5,100 nucleotides of DNA from an uncultured Chthoniobacterales bacterium (GTDB lineage: Bacteria; Verrucomicrobiota; Verrucomicrobiae; Chthoniobacterales; UBA10450), in assembly GCA_955652855.1 (NCBI GenBank), contig CATPCN010000238.1:1-5100 (forward strand). The letters run 5' to 3'. The translations under genes and the position numbers were made by a program. Under the pieces are notes generated by a model. It did not search any database. It worked only from the letters and a program-made list of their open reading frames with translations, and was not told where the DNA came from. Position 1 is the stretch's first letter. Each line of letters begins with the position of its first letter. Of the stretch, positions 1-5,100 are shown in pieces.

Positions 1-320
1 ATAGGAAGTGGTTTAATATCGGTTCGCGATCCGATTATCTGGACGTGCATCGAATCATTTTCGCTGAGCACTGGAAACCGAACTACTTAAAGGCGCCGCG
101 ATGGCCCGAGCAAGTTGCCCCCAGCGCCAATGTCGATCCAAGCGCGCAGGTCCGCGGTTGCTCGGTCATCGGCGCCGATTGCGCAGTAGGAGCGGACGTC
201 ATTCTCGACGACACAATTGTGTGGCCCGGTGCACAAATTGCTTCCCGAAGTCGGCTGCGCAATTGTATCGTCCGCTCCCGCCAAAAAGTGGATGGCGAAT
301 TCAATGATCGCGACCTTTAG
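1..320 (+). CDS. Sugar-phosphate nucleotidyltransferase, C-terminal part with left-handed beta-helix (5' truncated by window)
   Basis: The frame is open from the left edge (first full codon at base 3) and ends at TAG 318-320, giving the last 105 residues of a longer protein. The piece begins with WFNIGSRSDYLDVHR (residues 3-17). This matches the W-x-D-I-G-T-P-x-D-Y-L-x-A-H segment that closes the catalytic domain of NTP_transferase enzymes such as mannose-1-phosphate guanylyltransferases, RmlA-like enzymes and MurU. From about residue 40 a run of hexapeptide-type repeats follows (ANVDPSAQV, SVIGADCAVGADVIL, then WPGAQI and NCIV), the pattern of a left-handed beta-helix. Such enzymes join a sugar-1-phosphate to an NTP, giving an NDP-sugar and pyrophosphate in the cytosol. 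The catalytic N-terminal part lies outside the window, so substrate and nucleotide cannot be read. A GTG at 45 is internal, because homology extends upstream of it. The downstream kinase gene is tightly linked and may supply the sugar-1-phosphate. Confidence 0.85.
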   Translation, partial: RKWFNIGSRSDYLDVHRIIFAEHWKPNYLKAPRWPEQVAPSANVDPSAQVRGCSVIGADCAVGADVILDDTIVWPGAQIASRSRLRNCIVRSRQKVDGEFNDRDL

Positions 321-324
321 CTCG

Positions 325-1320
325 ATGAAAACGGATGCGCTCTTGCGCCAAACGCGAATTCATTTCCCGCGTTTCGACGAGACGGAAGTCAAAATCACTC
401 CGATCGAGAAAGGCGGATCGGACCGCAAATTTTATCGTGTCCGCTGTTCATCCGAGCAAACGATCATCCTTGTAAAATATAATCTCGAGCGGGAAGAGAA
501 CCGGCACTACGTCCAGATCGCAGAGTTTCTTGCCGCGCACGAAATTAGCGCGCCGAAAATTTATTTTCACGATGCGGCGGAGGGTTTGATCTGGATCGAG
601 GATTTGGGCGAGAAGGATCTTTGGAGTTATCGAAGCGAAAATTGGCTGGCGCGGCGAGCGCTTTACGAATCGGCGCTCGATGAAATCGCGAAGCTGCACC
701 GATTGTCGGAGTCAGTCTGCGTGGAAATGCGTCAACATTTGCCGGCCGAATTCAACGCCGCGCTTTATCTTTGGGAGCAGAATTATTTTTTCGAGAATTG
801 TCTTGGCCGCTATTTCGGTGCGAAGAAAAAACAACTGATCGAGCTCGCTGCGCTTCCGGCGTTAGAAATGATTGCGCACAATTTGGCGAGCCGGCCGCGC
901 GTTTTGGTCCATCGAGATTTTCAATCGCAGAATATCATCGTGCGCAACGGCCAGGCTTATCTAATTGATTTCCAAGGGATGCGTCCGGGACTTCCGGAAT
1001 ACGATCTCGCGTCGCTGCTTTACGATCCGTATGTCGATCTTTCGGCCGGCGAACGGGATGAATTAGCGGACTACTATTGCGACAAGCAGCGGGGAAATGG
1101 CGTGGTGGCAAACGATTTTCGCGAAACACTGCGGCTTTGCGCGATGCAGCGGCTCATGCAGGCGCTCGGCGCGTACGGCTTTCTCGGACTCGTTAAGGGC
1201 AGCGACTCATTTCTGAAATTCATTCCGGCGGCATTAAAATCGCTTCGTTTAGTGACGCAAGAAATTGCTGACTTAGAAGAGCTTGCCGGGGTTATCGGAA
1301 ATTTTCAGCATAACGAGTGA
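325..1320 (+). CDS. APH-fold phosphotransferase, AmgK-like sugar kinase candidate
   Basis: A 331-residue protein of the aminoglycoside phosphotransferase/choline kinase fold. Visible motifs are a glycine-rich loop GGSDRKFYRV (30-39), a likely ATP-binding Lys51 in ILVKYN, the hinge-like IEDLGEKDL (91-99), and the Brenner-type catalytic loop VHRDFQSQNII (195-205) with Asp198 and Asn203. The metal-binding LIDFQGMRPG (213-222, Asp215) and PEYDLASLLYDPY (224-236) follow. The DFQ-type loop and IDFQ motif, and the length, are typical of AmgK-related proteins. AmgK phosphorylates the anomeric hydroxyl of MurNAc/GlcNAc and works with the nucleotidyltransferase MurU. Here too a nucleotidyltransferase lies directly upstream. 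I chose ATG 325, 4 bases after the upstream stop, because the protein then begins about 30 residues before the G-loop as expected. ATG 304, overlapping the upstream gene by 17 bases, is an equally usable in-frame start. Neither has a clear SD. The frame remains open further upstream to 217, but those residues fall inside the upstream gene and look non-native. The substrate is inferred; family membership is firm. Confidence 0.88.
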   Translation: MKTDALLRQTRIHFPRFDETEVKITPIEKGGSDRKFYRVRCSSEQTIILVKYNLEREENRHYVQIAEFLAAHEISAPKIYFHDAAEGLIWIEDLGEKDLWSYRSENWLARRALYESALDEIAKLHRLSESVCVEMRQHLPAEFNAALYLWEQNYFFENCLGRYFGAKKKQLIELAALPALEMIAHNLASRPRVLVHRDFQSQNIIVRNGQAYLIDFQGMRPGLPEYDLASLLYDPYVDLSAGERDELADYYCDKQRGNGVVANDFRETLRLCAMQRLMQALGAYGFLGLVKGSDSFLKFIPAALKSLRLVTQEIADLEELAGVIGNFQHNE

Positions 1321-1365
1321 ATTTAGCGCATCGGGGGCGGGCAACTTGCTTGTTGTTCAGCCTGT

Positions 1366-2295
1366 ATGCCGATTCTCACTGCTGCGCCCGCGGCCCGAAC
1401 AACTGTCACGCGCCCGGCGCGGCGCCTCGATGGACGAAGTTATGCGTGGGCCGCGGTGTTGATTGGCAGCAGGTTACCGGAAATCGCATGCCACGAGCTC
1501 GGCTTCAAAGGAGGAATGTGGGTGCCGCTCAGCCAAACGGCTGTTCTCATCGCTCTGGCAATTGTCGCGGCTAAACGGTGTCCGATCAAAAATCTTGCCA
1601 GCTTTATTCTGGCAGTCGCGGTGCTGTCCTTCGGTTGGTTGTTCGCTGGGCCGTGGCTCGGGGCATCCAGCGTTATCCAATCGGCTTCACATAATCTTGG
1701 CTTGGGTGGCCAGCTCTTTCTCTCGCGCGCGATCCTCACGGCGGGGGCGTTGCTCATGATATTCATGCTTATTGGCAGCGGAATCGGTCGACGGGAATTG
1801 TTCTTGCGCTTGGGAAATTGGCGCGCCCGCGCGCAGCCGGAGCCATTTCTATGGTTTCACCGGCCGGTTCCCTGGACGCATGTTGCCGCGATGCTTCTGT
1901 TGATCTTCGGCGTGGCTCTGCCGTTGTATTTGTTTTTTACTGTGCATCCGCAATTTGGACGTGCATACCACCTTCTCCTGTTGCTGCCCTGGGCTATTGC
2001 AACCTCAGCACTGAATGCAGCGAACGAAGAATTTCAATTCCGCAGCGTGCTGATCGCCCGTTTAAAAAATGTCGTTTCTCAACGGGAAGCAATGCTCCTT
2101 ACCGCGGTGCTTTTCGGAATCAGTCATTATTTTGGGCAACCGTCTGGCTGGGGCGGTGTCTTTATGGCAAGCGCAGCCGGGTGGATTTGGGCCAAAAGCA
2201 TGATCGAGACGCGCGGGTTCACTTGCGCGTTTACGATTCATTTCATCCAGGACATGTTCGTCTTCAGTTTTGTCGCCATGGCGGTAGGCCCTTAA
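1366..2295 (+). CDS. CPBP family intramembrane metalloprotease (CAAX protease/Abi)
   Basis: A 309-residue, strongly hydrophobic protein with roughly eight membrane segments (approximately 52-70, 77-97, 117-138, 170-192, 201-217, 243-256, 262-280 and 287-306; a further one may start near 26). All three conserved CPBP motifs are present: EEFQFR (Glu221, Glu222, Arg226), FGISH (Phe250, His254) and HFIQD (His292, Asp296). In this family the glutamates and histidines form an intramembrane metal-dependent active site. Known members cleave prenylated CAAX proteins in eukaryotes or serve in bacteriocin maturation and immunity in bacteria; most bacterial members have no known substrate. The start is ATG 1366, the first possible one after an in-frame stop at 1324-1326, 45 bases after the kinase gene. 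The first 25 residues are Ala/Arg/Pro-rich and look cytoplasmic. The segment SRLPEIACHELG (35-46) resembles the N-terminus of other CPBP proteins, which supports this start over internal ones. No SD is visible at 1366. It may be co-transcribed with the two genes upstream, but a functional link is not evident. Confidence 0.87.
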   Translation: MPILTAAPAARTTVTRPARRLDGRSYAWAAVLIGSRLPEIACHELGFKGGMWVPLSQTAVLIALAIVAAKRCPIKNLASFILAVAVLSFGWLFAGPWLGASSVIQSASHNLGLGGQLFLSRAILTAGALLMIFMLIGSGIGRRELFLRLGNWRARAQPEPFLWFHRPVPWTHVAAMLLLIFGVALPLYLFFTVHPQFGRAYHLLLLLPWAIATSALNAANEEFQFRSVLIARLKNVVSQREAMLLTAVLFGISHYFGQPSGWGGVFMASAAGWIWAKSMIETRGFTCAFTIHFIQDMFVFSFVAMAVGP

Positions 2296-2309
2296 AACAC
2301 GACGGGCGC

Positions 2310-2930
2310 TTAAGCCAGAAAAGGATTTGTTCGCCGCTCGACTCCGATGGTGGTGGGCGGTCCGTGGCCGGGCAAAACAGTGATCGTGTCGCCGAGCGGG
2401 AATAATTTCGTTTTGATTCCGCGAAAGAGCAGTTCGCCATCTCCGTCGGGCAAGTCCCACCGCCCGACGCCTCCGGCAAAAAGAACGTCGCCGCCGATCA
2501 AGAGTTGTTGCGTGGACGAGAAAAAGCAAAGGCTGCCGGGACAATGCCCAGGCACTTCGAGCACTTCCATTTCAAGTCCGAGAAATTTTCTTGTCGACGT
2601 TTCCTCGATGAAAAAATCCGGAGTGGTCGGCTCGATTTCGAGCTCGAACCCGAAGCGGCGGAAAAAATCGCGATCCGAAATCATCGGCGCAGTCTCTTGG
2701 TGGCAGCCGATCGTACAATTGAATTTGCGTTTAATCTTCGCCGCGTCCTGAACGTGGTCGATGTGGCCGTGCGTGAGCAGCAGCAGTTTTAGATCGCCAT
2801 GTCGCTTTTCGAGCCATTCACAAGCGCCATCGGGCGCGTCGAACAAGATCAAACCTTCCGGCGCTTCGATGAGATAGCAGTTGGTCTCGAAAATTCCGCC
2901 GCAAAAGCTTTCGTAATTCATCTGATGCAT
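2310..2930 (-). CDS. Metallo-beta-lactamase fold hydrolase, glyoxalase II-like
   Basis: A 206-residue single-domain MBL-fold protein on the minus strand. The binuclear metal site is complete: THGHIDH (His54, His56, Asp58, His59), GHCPGS (His129), GGDVLF (Asp148) and LPGHGP (His189). The N-terminal FETNCYLI (14-21) and the C-terminal PGHGPPTTIGVERRTNPF (187-204) are hallmarks of the short glyoxalase II-like hydrolases (YcbL type). These lack the C-terminal helical glutathione-binding domain of classical GloB. The likely chemistry is hydrolysis of a thioester such as S-lactoylglutathione or a relative, in the cytosol; the real substrate is not readable. The start is ATG at 2928-2930. A second in-frame ATG at 2919-2921 would drop three residues and fits many relatives equally well. 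Neither has a clear SD. The gene converges on the CPBP gene with 14 bases between stop codons, and it is divergent from the Prc gene across a region containing palindromes. Confidence 0.9.
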   Translation of the reverse strand: MHQMNYESFCGGIFETNCYLIEAPEGLILFDAPDGACEWLEKRHGDLKLLLLTHGHIDHVQDAAKIKRKFNCTIGCHQETAPMISDRDFFRRFGFELEIEPTTPDFFIEETSTRKFLGLEMEVLEVPGHCPGSLCFFSSTQQLLIGGDVLFAGGVGRWDLPDGDGELLFRGIKTKLFPLGDTITVLPGHGPPTTIGVERRTNPFLA

Positions 2931-2973
2931 TCTACTTGCTGAGGCGGCCGCGGCGAATAGCGGGTGCGATTGT

Positions 2974-2991
2974 TTCCCGTGATCAAGGGAA
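2974..2991. promoter_or_regulatory. 18-bp near-perfect palindrome, candidate operator
   Basis: The sequence TTCCCGTGATCAAGGGAA is a dyad in which 8 of 9 base pairs match: arms TTCCC/GGGAA, a G-A mismatch, and a TGATCA core. A slightly shifted outer pair, GTTTC (2972-2976) and GAAAC (2993-2997), adds further symmetry. It lies 43 bases upstream of the minus-strand gene start and about 150 bases upstream of the prc start, where a dimeric regulator could act on either gene. There is no T-tract beside it, so a terminator is unlikely. No known regulator consensus is claimed. Confidence 0.35.
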
Positions 2992-2997
2992 CGAAAC

Positions 2998-3007
2998 TTG
3001 CATGCAA
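2998..3007. repeat. 10-bp perfect palindrome TTGCATGCAA
   Basis: A perfect dyad that begins six bases after the end of the 18-bp palindrome, so the two centres are about two helical turns apart. It could be a second binding site, or its left half TTGCAT could serve as a -35-like element, although no matching -10 is seen at 17 bases. A perfect 10-mer palindrome can easily occur by chance in 200 bases, so support comes only from its closeness to the larger dyad. Confidence 0.25.
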
Positions 3008-3043
3008 TAGAGGCTGGCCGCCCCCAATCTTTGAATGTTTTTC

Positions 3044-3089
3044 GGCGAGGGCTGTCTCACTCCCTACATCTCGATGTTCTCTCCTCGCC
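3044..3089 (+). repeat. Inverted repeat in the putative prc leader
   Basis: GGCGAGG (3044-3050) and CCTCGCC (3083-3089) are perfect 7-base reverse complements separated by 32 bases. A G-U pair (3051/3082) could extend the stem. Inside the loop, ACATC (3066-3070) and GATGT (3073-3077) can form a small inner hairpin. In a transcript starting upstream, this would be a branched stem ending 54 bases before the prc ATG. There is no following U-run, so it is not a typical terminator. A 7-bp repeat over this distance may be coincidence. Confidence 0.2.
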
Positions 3090-3143
3090 CATCTTGCGTT
3101 CGGCCCAGACTTCTGCGACCTTGCTAAACCCCATTTTTCCAAA

Positions 3144-5100
3144 ATGAAGCTTCGTTTCCGATCTTTCGCGGCCTTGTCGGCCGCTTTTTTTGCTCTAGCC
3201 CTCGTCCCGGCGCAGCCGCTTCAGGCGAAGTCGGATCTTGAGCAAGTTTGCGTCTCAGTTGGCCGACTTCTGGAAGAGGGCCATTACACGCATCAGCCGC
3301 TCAATGACGAGGTTTCCAAAAAATTTCTGCGCACCTATCTCGAGCTGCTTGATTTCAGCCACCTCTTTTTCACGCAGCAGGAAATCGATGTGCTGAACGC
3401 AAAATACGGCACTTCAATTGATGACGATGTTTTGCTCGGAAACCTCAAGCCAGCCTACGAAATCTACGACCTCTACACAAAACGCGTGGATGAGCGCGTC
3501 GCGAAGATCAAAGAATTCCTCAAGCAGCCCGCCGATTTCAAAACATCCGCCACGATGGAGCTGAACCGGCAAAACGCGCCGTGGCCAAAAGATGAAGCGG
3601 AAGCCGATGCGCTCTGGCGTGGACGGATCACGAATGAATTGCTGCAGGAGCATTTGAGCGAACATCCGATCGAGCCGGGCCTGCAGCTTGTGGCGCGTCG
3701 TTACGATCGCCTCGCGCGTAATGTTCACGAGGAAGATAAGGACGAACAAGTGAAGCTCTTTCTCGATGCGCTCGCCCAGACTTACGATCCGCACTCGGAA
3801 TATCTGAGCAAAGCCGACCTGAAAAATTTCAGCATCAACATGGGTCTCTCGCTCGTCGGCATCGGTGCGATGCTCCGGTCGGAAGACGGTTATGCCAAGA
3901 TCGAGAGCCTCGTGCCGGGTGGGCCCGCGCAGACAGACGGTCGCTTAAAGGTGGGCGATCGCATCACGGCGGTCGCGCAAGGTGCCGCTGAATTTGTCGA
4001 TGTACGGGATATGCGGCTCGACAAAGTCGTCGAAATGATTCGGGGCAAAAAAAACTCGCACGTTCGGCTCCTCGTCATTCCTTCGGACGCGCCCGATCCA
4101 TCGCGCCGCAAGAATGTCGATCTCGTGCGCGATGAAATTAAGCTGAAAGATCAGGAAGCGCGTGCCGACATCATCATTAAAAACGGCGAGAACGGCTCGG
4201 TGAAACTCGGCTGGCTTACGCTGCCATCGTTTTATGCCGACATGGATCGACATCAAAAGAGCACAACTAAGGACGTGTTGGCGTTGCTCAAGCGTTTGAA
4301 GAAGGAAGATATTTCCGGCCTGGTTGTCGATCTTCGGCGCAACGGCGGCGGCTCGCTCGAGGAAGCGATCGCGCTCACCGGCCTCTTTTTGAAATCGGGA
4401 CCAGTCGTGCAAACGAAAGGCTCGAACGGCAACATCGTGATCTCAAGCGATCCTGATCCGGGCATCGCCTACTCCGGGCCGCTCATCGTTCTCACAAGCC
4501 GTCAGAGTGCATCGGCCAGCGAAATTTTCGCAGCCGCGCTGCAAGATTATGGACGGGCCGTGATCGTGGGCGACAAGAACACGTTCGGCAAAGGCACCGT
4601 GCAGACGATTTTGGAAATCGGCCGGTTCACTTCGCTTCTCGGCAGCCGGTCACAAGATGATGGCGCGCTCAAATTGACGATCCAAAAGTTTTACCGCGTC
4701 GCCGGTGGTTCGACACAGTTGCACGGCGTCGCGTCTGATATTGTCTTGCCGAGTTTAACCGACCAGCCGGAGTTTAGCGAAGGCGCGCTCAAAAATTGTC
4801 TGCCTTACGATGAAGTTCCGAAGGCGAAATACACGAAGTGGTCCGAATCGCATTCGCTTTTTCTCGATGAACTGAAGCGCAGATCGGCCGCGCGCGTGCA
4901 AAGCAATGCCGAGTTCCATTACGTCATGGACGACATGGACCGGTTGCGTCATCGGTTGGATGAAAACCGAATTTCGCTCAATGAAGATGTGCGCCGGACC
5001 GAGCTCAATGAGGACAAAATCCGCAAGGAGACCCGCTCCAAGGAACGACTCGCCCACGCGGAAACCGACGAGAAAATTTATCGGCTCACGCTCGATACGG
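3144..5100 (+). CDS. prc: Carboxy-terminal processing protease Prc/Tsp (S41A), 3' truncated by window
   Basis: The frame runs open from ATG 3144 to the window edge, giving 652 residues without a stop. Residues 1-28 form a signal peptide: Lys/Arg-rich start, hydrophobic core at about 8-21, likely cleavage after LQA (26-28), so the enzyme is periplasmic. Residues about 35-220 are the tail-specific-protease N-terminal domain, with LLDFSHLFF (68-76), APWPK (145-149) and DPHSEYLS (215-222). A PDZ domain spans about 228-315 (GLSLVGIGAML, PGGPAQTDGRLKVGD). The S41 core follows, with VVDLRRNGGGSLEEA (394-408), nucleophile Ser457 in SASASEIFAAALQDYGRA (455-472), general base Lys483 in TFGKGTVQ (480-487), and Gln487. 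From about 545 a charged helical tail resembles the DUF3340 tail of E. coli Prc. E. coli Prc degrades or trims periplasmic proteins from their C-termini, including SsrA-tagged proteins, FtsI and the peptidoglycan endopeptidase MepS. One residue more than in E. coli Prc separates Ser from Lys. No SD precedes the start, which is set by the signal peptide. E. coli Prc is 682 residues, so little of the gene should be missing. Confidence 0.95.
   Translation, partial: MKLRFRSFAALSAAFFALALVPAQPLQAKSDLEQVCVSVGRLLEEGHYTHQPLNDEVSKKFLRTYLELLDFSHLFFTQQEIDVLNAKYGTSIDDDVLLGNLKPAYEIYDLYTKRVDERVAKIKEFLKQPADFKTSATMELNRQNAPWPKDEAEADALWRGRITNELLQEHLSEHPIEPGLQLVARRYDRLARNVHEEDKDEQVKLFLDALAQTYDPHSEYLSKADLKNFSINMGLSLVGIGAMLRSEDGYAKIESLVPGGPAQTDGRLKVGDRITAVAQGAAEFVDVRDMRLDKVVEMIRGKKNSHVRLLVIPSDAPDPSRRKNVDLVRDEIKLKDQEARADIIIKNGENGSVKLGWLTLPSFYADMDRHQKSTTKDVLALLKRLKKEDISGLVVDLRRNGGGSLEEAIALTGLFLKSGPVVQTKGSNGNIVISSDPDPGIAYSGPLIVLTSRQSASASEIFAAALQDYGRAVIVGDKNTFGKGTVQTILEIGRFTSLLGSRSQDDGALKLTIQKFYRVAGGSTQLHGVASDIVLPSLTDQPEFSEGALKNCLPYDEVPKAKYTKWSESHSLFLDELKRRSAARVQSNAEFHYVMDDMDRLRHRLDENRISLNEDVRRTELNEDKIRKETRSKERLAHAETDEKIYRLTLDT

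Larger units (their letters stand above)
2931..3143. other. Divergent intergenic region between the MBL hydrolase and prc genes
   Basis: These 213 bases separate two divergently transcribed genes and must hold the 5' ends of both. I see no convincing coding sequence; a minus-strand open frame spanning it has no recognisable protein features. No clear sigma70 -35/-10 pair with 16-18 base spacing can be picked out by eye. What stands out are two palindromes close together in the middle and an inverted repeat on the prc side, listed separately. The bases just before the prc ATG are pyrimidine-rich and carry no SD. Confidence 0.6.

Noticed and set aside
217..324. N-terminal extension of the kinase frame back to ATG 217.
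   Set aside because: It would lie almost wholly inside the coding end of the beta-helix gene. The extra residues do not resemble APH proteins, and starts at 304 or 325 fit the family better.
2286..2318. Possible bidirectional terminator between the convergent CPBP and MBL genes (GGCCCTTAA near 2287 against TTAAGCC at 2310-2316; GCCC/GGGC).
   Set aside because: The pairing needs a bulge or is only 4 bp, and there is no T-run on either strand. It overlaps both stop codons and is not convincing.
1818..2405. Long plus-strand open frame (195 codons) overlapping the CPBP gene.
   Set aside because: It is a shadow frame: rich in Arg/Ser/Cys, no motifs, while the CPBP frame over the same bases has all family motifs.
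2062..2544. Minus-strand open frame (160 codons) spanning the CPBP 3' end and MBL 3' end.
   Set aside because: It is Arg/His-rich with no domain signal and overlaps two well-supported genes in other frames.
2918..3142. Minus-strand open frame of 74 codons covering the divergent intergenic region.
   Set aside because: Composition is unlike a folded protein, no motif or SD is seen, and it overlaps the start of the MBL gene in another frame. It is probably chance.
3414..5057. Several minus-strand open frames of 70-155 codons antisense to prc.
   Set aside because: They lie within a 652-codon frame with clear Prc domains throughout; antisense open frames are common in GC-rich coding sequence.
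1..5100. Search for CRISPR repeats, insertion-sequence ends, tRNA genes, toxin-antitoxin pairs and defence genes.
   Set aside because: No regularly spaced repeats, terminal inverted repeats with a transposase, cloverleaf or such gene families were recognised. All five genes belong to common families.

Overview
The window carries five genes of a moderately GC-rich bacterial chromosome. By resemblance recalled from memory, the gene content, the apparent lack of Shine-Dalgarno (SD) motifs at the starts and the protein flavour suggest a soil or freshwater Verrucomicrobiota, perhaps Chthoniobacterales. That assignment is an inference and no marker gene settles it. Nothing here looks like phage, plasmid, transposon or CRISPR. 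There are no tRNA or rRNA genes.

Left part (1-1320, + strand): the 3' end of a sugar-nucleotidyltransferase gene with a C-terminal left-handed beta-helix tail. It is followed at once by a complete phosphotransferase of the APH/choline-kinase fold. The two reading frames lie 4 bases apart or overlap, depending on the start, and look translationally linked. The arrangement is that of the AmgK-MurU pair (anomeric sugar kinase plus nucleotidyltransferase) of cell-wall sugar recycling. However, the hexapeptide tail is more typical of mannose-1-phosphate guanylyltransferase-like enzymes, so the sugar is uncertain.

Middle (1366-2930): a multi-pass CPBP-family (CAAX-protease/bacteriocin-processing) membrane protein on the + strand. 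It converges on a compact metallo-beta-lactamase-fold hydrolase of the glyoxalase-II-like group on the - strand, with only 14 bases between the two stop codons.

Right part (2931-5100): a divergent intergenic region of about 210 bases holds two neighbouring palindromes and one longer inverted repeat. After it comes a large periplasmic carboxy-terminal processing protease (Prc/Tsp, S41A), which runs off the right edge after 652 codons. It keeps the Ser-Lys-Gln catalytic set.

Functionally this is a mostly housekeeping, envelope-leaning neighbourhood: sugar activation, a membrane protease and a periplasmic protease. I did not find a convincing new system. The best leads are the linked kinase/nucleotidyltransferase pair with its unusual tail, and the paired palindromes in the divergent promoter region.
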